Below, piece after piece: positions 1-7,883 of a DNA stretch of 33,319 nt (positions within the stretch are counted from its first letter, which is position 1; each line of letters starts with the position of its first letter). The notes beneath the pieces are model-generated. The model had not been told where the DNA came from. It saw only the letters and a list, made by a program, of their open reading frames with translations, and searched no databases. The position numbers were made by a program, and so were the translations under genes. Source of the DNA: Thermohalobaculum sp045106875 (GTDB lineage: Bacteria; Pseudomonadota; Alphaproteobacteria; Rhodobacterales; Rhodobacteraceae); assembly GCA_045106875.1 (NCBI GenBank), contig JBGCFK010000408.1, forward strand, positions 1 to 33,319, read 5' to 3'.

Positions 1-978
1 GCCAAAAAGGCTCTTCTGACGCAGCTCTTCGTGGTTGGTGCCGTGCTTGTTGGCCATGCAGACATTGTTGTCGTCGAACGGTTTGACGTCGGTGCTCATG
101 GGCATCGTAAACATCAGGTTCGATGGCACGTCCTGAATCGCCAGGTTCGGAACGCGTTTGACCACGTCCATCGAGCGCAGGTCCGGGCGGTTGATCGCAT
201 CAACCGACTGGGTAAGAACTGCGTTCTGCCGTGCCGTACCATCCGAAATGACGATAATCTCGGCGCTGTCGAAGAAGCCGAACTTGTCCTGCTGCCAGGC
301 ATTCGGAGCCCGCTTCATCGCAATCCGGATGCCTGCATCGAACTCTTCCAACTGATACAGTCCGGTTCCGTGCATGGACAGGACATCCGCCTTGCCATCA
401 ACCGTTGGTACGACATTCATGTGGTAGTCGGTCAACAGGAACGGGAAGTCAGCGTTCCCATCTTTCAGTGTGAATTCGACTACATTGCCATCGGCTTTGA
501 CGTCCTCGATGCCTGCGAAGACGCCCTTTGCGCCAGATTTCGAGTCCTCGCCCCGGTGAGTGTTGACCGAATTGATCACGTCCTCAGTGGTCAACGATTT
601 GCCGTTCGAGAATTCAACGCCCGAACGGATCGTGAAGCGCCAGGTCTTGGCATCGGCCGACGCTTCCCAGCTTTCTGCAAGGCCCGGCTGAGCTGTGTTG
701 TCCTGGCCAACTTCGACCAGGCTGTCACGACATGCGCGCGCGGTGCAGATCATCACCGTGTCGAGATAGGTTGCGCCGTCAAGGCTGTCCGAGGTGTTTC
801 CGCCCAGAAGGCCCAACTTGAAGTGTCCGCCCTTCTTTGGCGTCGAAGCATATGCCGATGTCCAGAGGCCTGAAGCCGCTGTTGCCGTCAAGCCCAGCGC
901 CGTCGCTCCAACCATAAAGTCACGGCGGGTTGCCTTGGGGTCGCGCAAGATGCGCTGGATGAGTTTCTTGTCTGTCAT
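1..978 (-). CDS. ABC transporter solute-binding protein, family 5 (partial, N-terminal part)
   Basis: This is the first 326 codons of a periplasmic solute-binding protein of the DppA/OppA family, cut off by the window edge. The N-terminus has a twin-arginine export signal (TRRDFMVGATAL, about residues 17-28), then a hydrophobic stretch and an AYA-type cleavage site. The mature part starts with a KKGGHFKLGL strand and the features of family-5 binding proteins (LAESWEAS; WRFTIRSGVEFSNG; ACRDSLVEVG). It should capture a peptide, opine or similar solute for an ABC importer whose other genes lie outside the window. The ATG at 978 follows an AGGGAAAA ribosome-binding site. The gene runs away from the polyketide operon in the same direction and is separated from it by 278 bases. 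Family assignment is secure; the substrate is unknown. Confidence 0.88.
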   Translation of the reverse strand, partial: MTDKKLIQRILRDPKATRRDFMVGATALGLTATAASGLWTSAYASTPKKGGHFKLGLLGGNTSDSLDGATYLDTVMICTARACRDSLVEVGQDNTAQPGLAESWEASADAKTWRFTIRSGVEFSNGKSLTTEDVINSVNTHRGEDSKSGAKGVFAGIEDVKADGNVVEFTLKDGNADFPFLLTDYHMNVVPTVDGKADVLSMHGTGLYQLEEFDAGIRIAMKRAPNAWQQDKFGFFDSAEIIVISDGTARQNAVLTQSVDAINRPDLRSMDVVKRVPNLAIQDVPSNLMFTMPMSTDVKPFDDNNVCMANKHGTNHEELRQKSLFG

Positions 979-1256
979 GATTTTTCCCTGTTGTTGTGTT
1001 GCCTCTTTTGGGCACCGCAATTCGAACGATCAAATTTCAGGTGCAGAACCGTCTCAGCAACCGACGTGGCAGTCGGAGCGGCGGAACTCAAAGAGTGTCG
1101 AGATCTGATGCTGCCAAACTGGTGACCCAGTCAGAAGGTTTTCATGCGTCAGGTACAAAACTGTACCCGCGCTCTGTGCCTTGGTGGCAAACATCATAGG
1201 CTATACTTGGTCGTCGGAGAGCCAAACGTCAACACCCTCCAGCGCTTTACGTTGGC
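979..1256. promoter_or_regulatory. Intergenic control region upstream of the family-5 binding protein, with two operator-like inverted repeats
   Basis: No gene is seen in these 278 bases. They must hold the end of the upstream operon and the promoter of the binding-protein gene. Two perfect short inverted repeats stand out: GGTACA-AAAC-TGTACC at 1152-1167 and ACTGG-TGAC-CCAGT at 1118-1131. Both have the size of a dimeric repressor site (inference). Close to the upstream stop codon, arms at 1219-1229 and 1249-1258 form an imperfect inverted repeat (GAGCCAAACGT / ACGTTGGCTC, one bulge). It could end transcription of the polyketide operon but has no T-tract. Confidence 0.35.
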
Positions 1257-2588
1257 TCAGATGTTGGTTTTTGACGATTCAGCCGGCGTTTTTCGGCCAG
1301 TATCTGCCTCAACGAGATCCTGCATCGCTTCGATCGTGACCTTCCCGGTATCATTTCTAGGGAGCTCCTGGACCACTGTGACGCCCTTGGGGACAAACAC
1401 CGGGTCGACATGGCGAAGCATATGGGCACGGACCATATGGCACAGGCCACGTGGATCAGATGGCCCCTCGGGTCGGGGCACGACGAATACCTGAAGCCTG
1501 TCGGCGTCACCTTCTGTTTGCCGCAGCACAACCGAGTCCGCGATCTCATCAAGTGTGGCCAGCATGGCGTTCAGTGCGCCCAGACTGTGGCGTTTGCCTG
1601 CGATCCGTACCATATCCGCAGTCCTGCCAAGCAGGTGAAACCGGCCGTCCGGCAAAAGTTCGATCTCGTCGGCCAAGGGAACCTCGCCGCATAGGTGCGG
1701 ACAGGTAGCGGCCCATTTCCGATCATCGCGGAAGAGTGAAAAACCCTCAAGCAGTGCCCAGGCTGCGTCATCAACGGTGCGCCGCCATGCCATCGAACCG
1801 GTCTCGGTGCTGCCGTAAATCTCGAAAACATGCCTTGCACCGCCGTCTTCCAGCCTGTCAGCCAGATCTCCATGCAGCGGCGCAGTCGCAGAGAGAACAC
1901 AGCGCACGGCGGGCTGGCGGCGAATCTCGGATTCGAGATAGCGCAAATGCGGCGGCGTGGTTACCAACACGATATCGTGGAACCCGTGTTTGGCAGCGTG
2001 CCTGACAATCTGATCCAGATCCGCCGGGAAGAAGACACTTTGGTCTGCAAGGCAATGGCCATGGGCAATGCCCGCGAAAAGGGCGGCTTCCATTCCATAC
2101 ATATGCTGGGGTGGAGTTGTGCCCACAAGCAGGGTCCCAGCAAGATCCAGTCCGGCGCGCGTTATCAGGTCACTGGTCAACTTGCTGCCGCCAGCCAGCG
2201 CTGCCCAGTCCTTGGTGTGTGCGACGGGCTTGCCTGTCGAGCCGGAGGTAAACATCCGCGCAGGTCCACGAAAGGTCGAGGGAGCGGGCGAGGGCAGCAC
2301 ACACTCCGGAAGGAGAAGCCGATCCAGCATCTTTGGCGCGCGAAATCCGTGAACTGCGGCAAAGATTGCCTCCTCTGCCTTGGCAGACGGCATTGCTGCG
2401 ATCTGTCCGTTTGCCATGGCAGCAAGCAGTGCGACCGCAAACTGGTATCGAGTCCCAATCATGTTGCAGACGGCATCATGACCGGCCAGCGCCCTTCGCG
2501 CCAAAGCAACGTCAGCCCAAAGGTCGCCGCGTGTCCGCAACCCATCAGCGCAGAGGCAAAACGACAAATCGTCTTGAAGAACCGTCAT
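1257..2588 (-). CDS. AMP-dependent acyl/aryl ligase of the polyene cluster
   Basis: A 443-residue ANL-superfamily adenylating enzyme, shorter than typical acyl-CoA synthetases (about 500-550). Core motifs are present: phosphate loop MFTSGSTGKPVAHTK (residues 112-126), EIYGSTETGS, the hinge region GRTADMVRIAGKRHS, and a C-terminal PRNDTGK whose lysine would complete adenylation. It probably activates the starter acid and loads it on the ACP, the role of ApeH-type ligases (inference from context). The ATG at 2588 overlaps the stop of the membrane-protein gene (ATGA). A longer open frame up to 2825 only shadows that upstream gene. It is the last gene of the operon. Confidence 0.82.
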   Translation of the reverse strand: MTVLQDDLSFCLCADGLRTRGDLWADVALARRALAGHDAVCNMIGTRYQFAVALLAAMANGQIAAMPSAKAEEAIFAAVHGFRAPKMLDRLLLPECVLPSPAPSTFRGPARMFTSGSTGKPVAHTKDWAALAGGSKLTSDLITRAGLDLAGTLLVGTTPPQHMYGMEAALFAGIAHGHCLADQSVFFPADLDQIVRHAAKHGFHDIVLVTTPPHLRYLESEIRRQPAVRCVLSATAPLHGDLADRLEDGGARHVFEIYGSTETGSMAWRRTVDDAAWALLEGFSLFRDDRKWAATCPHLCGEVPLADEIELLPDGRFHLLGRTADMVRIAGKRHSLGALNAMLATLDEIADSVVLRQTEGDADRLQVFVVPRPEGPSDPRGLCHMVRAHMLRHVDPVFVPKGVTVVQELPRNDTGKVTIEAMQDLVEADTGRKTPAESSKTNI

Positions 2589-3229
2589 GGCGCCGTTAGC
2601 CGCGTCCAGATATCCGGCCGTGTCATGGCCCTCGCAGTCGCCCACCAGGTTTCGCGCCGCCCGTAGCGCGTCGAGGCATAGTGGTGCGAGACCGCAAACC
2701 AAAGCAACTGCCCGATCACCAACACCATAAGCGTATCCGCGATCCAGGGTTGCGAAGTCGTCATATGAATTGCGAACAACCCAAGAACTGCATTTGAAAG
2801 GGCGAGCCCTGCCCAAAGCCAACACTGCCCACGCACGAACGCACAGAACCCAGGGTCATCAACGGGACCAACATCCATCAGCTTGATAAGCCTGAGCAGA
2901 ACGGGCTCTCTCCCCGGCCAAAGCCCACGCACAAACATCCAGGCAACGTAAAAGTTTGCTGGGATGATCAGGAGATAGGGCATCAGGGTGATCCCCGGCA
3001 CACTCGTGCGGAGCGACAGCAGCGCCCCAGCAGCCAGAATACCCAACATAGCTGCAAGAAGCATGAAGGCGCCAAGATGCTCTGACATACGGAACAAGAT
3101 CCAGCTCACTGAAACCACGCCGATCATGTCCAGCTCCCAGCCCGAAAGCAGGCCAAGCATGCGGCCAAGCAACCCCAAACCCAACGCAATTGACAATATG
3201 CCGGTAACAGAGCCACGCAGATCGCTCAC
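2585..3229 (-). CDS. Integral membrane protein of the polyene cluster (COG4648-like)
   Basis: A 214-residue polytopic membrane protein with about five to six hydrophobic segments (for example ILSIALGLGLLGRMLGLLSG, LGAFMLLAAMLGILAAGALL and TLMVLVIGQLLWFAVSHHYA). Proteins of this type sit between the ACP and ligase genes in aryl-polyene-like clusters, where their biochemical role is undefined. It is translationally coupled on both sides: its ATG overlaps the ACP stop (ATGA at 3226-3229) and its stop overlaps the ligase start. It may help place the assembly machinery at the inner membrane (inference). I see no catalytic motif. Confidence 0.7.
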   Translation of the reverse strand: MSDLRGSVTGILSIALGLGLLGRMLGLLSGWELDMIGVVSVSWILFRMSEHLGAFMLLAAMLGILAAGALLSLRTSVPGITLMPYLLIIPANFYVAWMFVRGLWPGREPVLLRLIKLMDVGPVDDPGFCAFVRGQCWLWAGLALSNAVLGLFAIHMTTSQPWIADTLMVLVIGQLLWFAVSHHYASTRYGRRETWWATARAMTRPDIWTRLTAP

Positions 3230-3516
3230 TTTGAGCGGTTCTCGGCGATAAATCCAGTGAGGGCATTCAACGAGGCAAAGATCTCGGCATTTCGCGCATC
3301 ATCCGAGCGCAGTTTGATGCCATATCGCTGCGCAATTGCGAAAGAGATCTCGAGAGCGTCAATTGAATCGAGACCAAGCCCGTCTCCAAAAAGGGGTGCT
3401 TTGGGGTCAATCTCGTCCGCTGTCACATCTTCCAGCGCCAGAGCGTCGACAATCATTTCGGCGACTTCGCGTGCAAAACCAGCGTTGACCGCGCCCTCCT
3501 GCGGTTCACCCAGCAT
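3226..3516 (-). CDS. Acyl carrier protein
   Basis: A 96-residue acidic acyl carrier protein. The phosphopantetheine attachment motif GLGLDSIDALE places the modified serine at residue 51. The helix II/III pattern (LEISFAIAQRYGIKL) is typical of ACPs in aryl-polyene and dialkylresorcinol clusters. It would carry the growing polyene chain between ketosynthase, ketoreductase and dehydratases. The start overlaps the end of the upstream halogenase-like gene by 11 bases, and the stop overlaps the next ATG. Ape systems described so far usually have two ACPs; only this one is visible here. Confidence 0.92.
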   Translation of the reverse strand: MLGEPQEGAVNAGFAREVAEMIVDALALEDVTADEIDPKAPLFGDGLGLDSIDALEISFAIAQRYGIKLRSDDARNAEIFASLNALTGFIAENRSK

Positions 3517-4801
3517 GGGCCTGCTCCTTCACTCGAACCAATTTCTCCGTGAGATAGCGGATCGCCTTGAACAGTGCAATCCGTCCGCGCAAGCGCGGGT
3601 CTGGCCGAAAATCACCCGCCAAAAGCGAAATAACGGCCTGTTCGACACCTAAAATGTTCCGAGGGTTTAGCATAAGGTAGCGAAAGCTGGGCAGATGGAT
3701 CGCGTACACGAACCATGACACGAAAGTCAGGCGGTGCCGGATCTTGCGGTCATAGGCGGCCAGTCTTCGCGAGGCCCGGGCCGGCCGTGCAAGGCAATCC
3801 TGCACTGCATTAGCAGCCTCGAACGCACTCATCAGCGCCAGGTGCACCCCCGTTGAGAAGATTGGGTCAAGGAAGCCGTAGGCATCACCAACTTTCAGAT
3901 GGCTCGCTCCTGTCGCTTCGGTGGCCCGATACGAAAAGTTCCCGGTGGAACGAAGCGCACCTACAGGTGTAGCCGCATCCAGCATCTGAGCGAGATGGGG
4001 GTGGCGGGAGAAATGGTCTCTGAACAGGTCCTCGATCCCGCTCTCGCGGGTGCGGATATACTCCCCCGGTGCCACCAGCCCAACCGAAGTCACACCGTCA
4101 CGCAGTGGAATCTGCCATACCCAGCCCGGATCAGTCAGGTGAATCCGGATGTTGCCGCCATCAGGTCCTTCCTTACGCTGGATATTGTGAAAATGCCCAA
4201 AGATCGCGGCGGAGGTGTTGCGCGGGTCCGGGCGCTTCTGTTGCAACATCTTGGACGTCACCGTAGAGCGGCCCGAAGCGTCGATCAGGAACCGGGCTTG
4301 CCATTCGATAGTGTGGCCGTCCTGGTCGGTCGTGTGCACGGTAGCAGCGTTTGGCGTCAGCTTGGCGACCTTGGCTTCTGTCATCTCTAAGGTCGTAACA
4401 CCATTTGCGGTCGCGTTGCGGAACAAGAGTTCGTCAAACTCATCCCGCCGCACCTGATAGGCGTTTTCAGGCCCGCCCAGTAGAGCGCGCTTGAAGTGAA
4501 ACACACGCTCGACCTCGCCACATTCACTGATGAACACGGCGCCCGGTTTGCAGACCCCGATCTTGCGGACCTGATCCAGCACTCCAAGCTTCTCAAGAAA
4601 CGGCATGCTTCCTGGTAAAAGGGACTCGCCGATATGGAACCTGGGATGACTTTCGCGTTCAACCAACACTGTCTTGAGACCTGACATGGCCAGGAAGGTT
4701 GCGGTTGCAGCCCCGCCCGGTCCTCCGCCCATGACCAGCACATCGCAGGTTTTGTGGTCAGATATCTCAGTAGCGCGTTCTGCGCTTGTCATGGCGGTCA
4801 T
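3506..4801 (-). CDS. FAD-dependent halogenase-like oxidoreductase
   Basis: A 431-residue flavoprotein of the tryptophan-halogenase/CndH-like group. It has the FAD-binding GGGPGG (residues 25-30), the family signature RFHIGESLLPG (54-64), the halogenase hallmark WVWQIP (227-232, matching WxWxIP), and the second FAD motif GDAYGFLDPIFSTGVHLA (305-322). A lysine in CKPGAVF (Lys85) lies where the catalytic lysine that carries the haloamine or guides hypohalous acid sits in this family. It could halogenate the aromatic head or the ACP-bound chain, as in xanthomonadins. A simple oxidative role (dehydrogenase or hydroxylase) is the main alternative. The ATG at 4801 overlaps the ketoreductase stop (TGATG). 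Confidence 0.8.
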   Translation of the reverse strand: MTAMTSAERATEISDHKTCDVLVMGGGPGGAATATFLAMSGLKTVLVERESHPRFHIGESLLPGSMPFLEKLGVLDQVRKIGVCKPGAVFISECGEVERVFHFKRALLGGPENAYQVRRDEFDELLFRNATANGVTTLEMTEAKVAKLTPNAATVHTTDQDGHTIEWQARFLIDASGRSTVTSKMLQQKRPDPRNTSAAIFGHFHNIQRKEGPDGGNIRIHLTDPGWVWQIPLRDGVTSVGLVAPGEYIRTRESGIEDLFRDHFSRHPHLAQMLDAATPVGALRSTGNFSYRATEATGASHLKVGDAYGFLDPIFSTGVHLALMSAFEAANAVQDCLARPARASRRLAAYDRKIRHRLTFVSWFVYAIHLPSFRYLMLNPRNILGVEQAVISLLAGDFRPDPRLRGRIALFKAIRYLTEKLVRVKEQAHAG

Positions 4802-5517
4802 CAGCTAGTTCCTCCATCAACGGCGATTAGCTGTCCGGAAATATAAGACGAAGCAGGGGACGCGAGAAAGCCTACAATCGCCGCAACCTCTGCGGGAGTT
4901 CCTGCGCGGCCAATGGGGCAGTGCTCGCGCACGGCATCAAAATTCGGCATGCTTTCGGTTTCGGGCGTGGCGATCAGACCGGGCGCAACAACGTTCGCAG
5001 TGATCCCCCGGGTGCCATATTCGCGTGTCAGGGACTTTGCGAGAGCCAAAAGTCCACCCTTTGCCGCTGCGTAATTCGTCTGCCCACGATTGCCCATGAC
5101 AGCGGTCAGCGAAGAAATTGCGATCACACGCCCCCACCTTTTCCGCATCATGGGAAGCAGAACCGGACGGAGCGCAACGAAAAAGCCATCCAGATTGACA
5201 TCCATCACTGCGCGCCAATCTGAATAGTCCATCCCTGCGAACGGCATGTCGCGGTGGAGACCTGCGTTGTGGACCAGAACCTGTATCGGATCCTCGGCCA
5301 ACTTTCCCAAAGCAGCCATGGTGTTTTCGACATCCGTAAGGTCGAGGGCAACGGCCTCGGCGCTGCCACCCTCGGCCAGTATCTCGCTGGCAACCTGCTC
5401 GGCGGCTTCGAGGTTGCTGTTGGCATGGACTATGACGTGCAGATCCGAGCCTGCCAGTTCCCTGGCAATGGCTGCTCCGATGGGGCTGGAGCCACCAGTG
5501 ACCAACGCGCGTTTCAT
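4801..5517 (-). CDS. 3-ketoacyl-ACP reductase (FabG-like, SDR family)
   Basis: A 238-residue classical short-chain dehydrogenase/reductase. The nucleotide-binding motif is TGGSSPIG (residues 7-14), followed by HNAG (83-86), the catalytic Ser135/Ser136, Tyr149 and Lys153 (YAAAK), and a C-terminal SGQLIAVDGG. It would reduce the 3-keto group on the ACP after each elongation, the ApeQ-like step. Its ATG overlaps the stop of the preceding dehydratase (ATGA, 5514-5517), which indicates coupled translation in the operon. Confidence 0.92.
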   Translation of the reverse strand: MKRALVTGGSSPIGAAIARELAGSDLHVIVHANSNLEAAEQVASEILAEGGSAEAVALDLTDVENTMAALGKLAEDPIQVLVHNAGLHRDMPFAGMDYSDWRAVMDVNLDGFFVALRPVLLPMMRKRWGRVIAISSLTAVMGNRGQTNYAAAKGGLLALAKSLTREYGTRGITANVVAPGLIATPETESMPNFDAVREHCPIGRAGTPAEVAAIVGFLASPASSYISGQLIAVDGGTS

Positions 5518-5933
5518 GTGTTGACCCGTTCCATGCTGAGAAGAACACTTCCCGATGCGATAGCTGCGCCGGCTTGCCTTACATCGAACCGATATGAGGC
5601 CGCCATGGCCAACAGCTCGATCCGGGTGCCTGTGATGACGAGCCGATCAGGGTTCTCAATCCGCTCGACTGACAGTGTCACGTCCGAGATCGTCAGCACC
5701 AAACCCATATGTGCATGTCCCAGACCAAACAGGGACGCATGCGCCGCAGCCGCCTGCGCCCCAAGCTCCACCAACGCCGCCGAGTATAGCACACCGCCCA
5801 GCCGGAGCGGATAGCTATCGGCCGTGTGCCCGTCCGCGTGGCAGACGATCGAGGTGTCATCAGCCTGATCTATCCCGGTGATCAGACGCATGGGGCCAGT
5901 GTGGGGCATACGCTCCAGCGCCTCAGCCAGCAT
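5514..5933 (-). CDS. Hotdog-fold 3-hydroxyacyl-ACP dehydratase (ApeP-like)
   Basis: A 139-residue single-domain hotdog protein with the N-terminal MPHTGPMRLI motif and a central helix (SAALVELGAQAAAAHASL) characteristic of the ApeP/COG4706 dehydratases. It would dehydrate 3-hydroxyacyl-ACP to the enoyl stage. With no enoyl reductase in the cluster, double bonds would accumulate and give a conjugated polyene. The ATG at 5933 follows a strong GGAGG and overlaps the upstream gene by 11 bases. A longer frame to 6035 has no support. Confidence 0.8.
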   Translation of the reverse strand: MLAEALERMPHTGPMRLITGIDQADDTSIVCHADGHTADSYPLRLGGVLYSAALVELGAQAAAAHASLFGLGHAHMGLVLTISDVTLSVERIENPDRLVITGTRIELLAMAASYRFDVRQAGAAIASGSVLLSMERVNT

Positions 5934-6705
5934 CTTCGCCTCCGGACTGCACCCGGAGCGCCTGCTCGCCGGGGAGGGGTATGATGACATCGATGGTTTG
6001 GCGCGCATGTAGCGCGGCCAGCAAAGGGATGACATGCCGCACCGGATTGCCGCTATCTGCCAGCTGGTGCGGCAATTCAGGCGCCGCGGCGGGGCCTTGA
6101 ACCAGGTCGAGGGTCAAACCGGTCTCTGGATCATCCGTTGGCGCCAACGCCAGAGCTGCGGCCATTGGCATCGCCATGGGGCTCCTTTCCCACAATGGCT
6201 CGGGCAGAGGTTCGTCAAAGATCACCAAGCCAACCGTCAGTCCCTCCAGCAGTACCTGCATCACGGCCTTGAGCAGTCCCGCCCCAGCCGTAGCGTCTTG
6301 TGCAGCAATCGAAGTGCCCGGCCCTGCCGCACCCATTGCAATGGACCACTGCCCCAGCGCTGCATTGTGAACTGCGTTCTGAAAGCGCAGCGGTTGGATC
6401 ATGATGTCAGGCTCGGACAGGGAGGTGAGAATACGGTTCAGCGTGTCGCCTTCGCCCAGCGAAGATGCAAATACCCAGCCGCCATTCGCCGGAACTGAAC
6501 CTGCAATCTGCTCTGACACCGCGATTGATAGTGCAATGGACCCGCTGAGACGCTTTGCCTGTCTGGGTCGAAGGCTGTCGGGGCTTGCACGCCAACCGGA
6601 TTCCGGCTCCCACTCCGCCCCGTCCAGATGGGCTGCCAGAGCCGTGACATCGTCCAAGCCCGGCGCAAGAAAGCCCAGCGCGGTGACCTTCACACGCCCG
6701 ATCAT
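5923..6705 (-). CDS. Ketosynthase-like protein lacking the active-site Cys (chain-length-factor-like, ApeC-like)
   Basis: A 260-residue protein resembling the N-terminal half of a ketosynthase (Ketoacyl-synt_2 type). It keeps the family motif RFQNAVHNAALGQWSIAMG (about residues 108-126) but has no TACSS nucleophile and no C-terminal His motifs. In aryl-polyene synthases such a protein pairs with the true ketosynthase and may set chain length. The pairing is supported by its position directly after the ketosynthase gene with an ATGA overlap (6702-6705). Confidence 0.78.
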   Translation of the reverse strand: MIGRVKVTALGFLAPGLDDVTALAAHLDGAEWEPESGWRASPDSLRPRQAKRLSGSIALSIAVSEQIAGSVPANGGWVFASSLGEGDTLNRILTSLSEPDIMIQPLRFQNAVHNAALGQWSIAMGAAGPGTSIAAQDATAGAGLLKAVMQVLLEGLTVGLVIFDEPLPEPLWERSPMAMPMAAALALAPTDDPETGLTLDLVQGPAAAPELPHQLADSGNPVRHVIPLLAALHARQTIDVIIPLPGEQALRVQSGGEDAG

Positions 6706-7883
6706 GTGGCCGAAAAGACCAGAGCACAGTTCGACCCGCCAAAGCCGAACGCATTGCAGAGTGTGTGGCTGTACCTGGCCTCGACTGTCTTGCTGGGAAT
6801 GGGGCGGCCAAGGTCAGGGGCGGATTTACACAGCCCTGAGGAACCCGGGACAATACCCGCCTCCATAGCATCCAACGCCATGACTGCCTCGACACTTCCA
6901 GCTGCTCCCAACGTGTGCCCCACAAGGCCCTTGAGCGATGCTGCCGGAACCGAGGCTGGGAAGATACCATTCACGGCTGCGCTTTCAGCGCTATCGTTCG
7001 CGGGAGTTGCCGTGCCATGCATTTTCAGGAACCCGATATCTTGCGGAGCCAAACAGGCCCGGCTCAGGGCCAATCGGATTGCAGCAGCGGCGCCAGAGCC
7101 ATCTTCAGGCGGCGTGGACATGTTGATCGCGTCTGAAGTCTCGCCAAACCCGGCCAGGTGCGGCCCTTCGGCATGACGTTCCAGCAACAAGAAGCCGGCA
7201 CCTTCACCAATCGAAAGGCCGTCACGATCAGCATCAAATGGGCGGCAAGGGGCGCGGGACAGGAGTTCAAGCGACTCGAAGCCGTACACCGAAGTCAGGC
7301 AAAGGCTGTCCACGCCGCCTGTGACCACGGCGTCGCAGAGCCCGAGCTGGATCAGTTGCGCTGCGTCGATGATGGACTTGGCCGAAGATGAACATGCGGT
7401 GGAGATTGTGTAGGCCGGGCCTTCGGTTCCCAAATAGTCACTCGCAAAAGCCGTAACAGCGTGATGATCATTATGATGGCGCATGGAATAAGCCGGGTCG
7501 AGCGGACCTGCGCCCGACCACGCGCGATAGACCTGCTCCAGCCGTTCGATCCCGGACGTCGAGGTGCCCAGCACCACCCCTACGCGCTGGGTGCCCCATC
7601 TTGCACACGCAGCAGCAACAGCGTCCTCGAACCCGTCGGCGCGGAGGGATGCCACGGCCAACCGGCTAGCCCGATTGTCCCAATTTGCCTGAGCCTTGGG
7701 AAACGCGATCTCTTCGATCCCGCGAACCTGCCCCATATGGCAGGGGATCTCGACGCCAGGCAGCTTGCAGGGGGATAAACCAGATGCGAGATCGCGCATC
7801 GCAGCGACATGTGCACCTTTGCCCGCACCGACGCAGGTGACCGTAGAGCGCGCTGAAATTCCGATCTCGGATAGTGCGGTCAT
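6702..7883 (-). CDS. Beta-ketoacyl-ACP synthase (ApeO-like)
   Basis: A 393-residue condensing enzyme with a complete catalytic set: Cys164 in TISTACSSSAKS, His289 in KMHGTATPANDS, and His323 with Lys318 in LKGLVGHTLGAAGS, followed by the C-terminal NAFGFGGSN. It should elongate the ACP-bound chain with malonyl units. Start ATG 7883 overlaps the MMPL stop (ATGA). The open frame to 8021 is an artefact inside the exporter gene. It is the only full ketosynthase in this cluster. Confidence 0.93.
   Translation of the reverse strand: MTALSEIGISARSTVTCVGAGKGAHVAAMRDLASGLSPCKLPGVEIPCHMGQVRGIEEIAFPKAQANWDNRASRLAVASLRADGFEDAVAAACARWGTQRVGVVLGTSTSGIERLEQVYRAWSGAGPLDPAYSMRHHNDHHAVTAFASDYLGTEGPAYTISTACSSSAKSIIDAAQLIQLGLCDAVVTGGVDSLCLTSVYGFESLELLSRAPCRPFDADRDGLSIGEGAGFLLLERHAEGPHLAGFGETSDAINMSTPPEDGSGAAAAIRLALSRACLAPQDIGFLKMHGTATPANDSAESAAVNGIFPASVPAASLKGLVGHTLGAAGSVEAVMALDAMEAGIVPGSSGLCKSAPDLGRPIPSKTVEARYSHTLCNAFGFGGSNCALVFSAT

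Noticed and set aside
31..873. Long plus-strand open frame (280 aa) at the left edge
   Set aside because: It is the antisense shadow of the family-5 binding-protein gene, which has a Tat signal, a good ribosome-binding site and family motifs.
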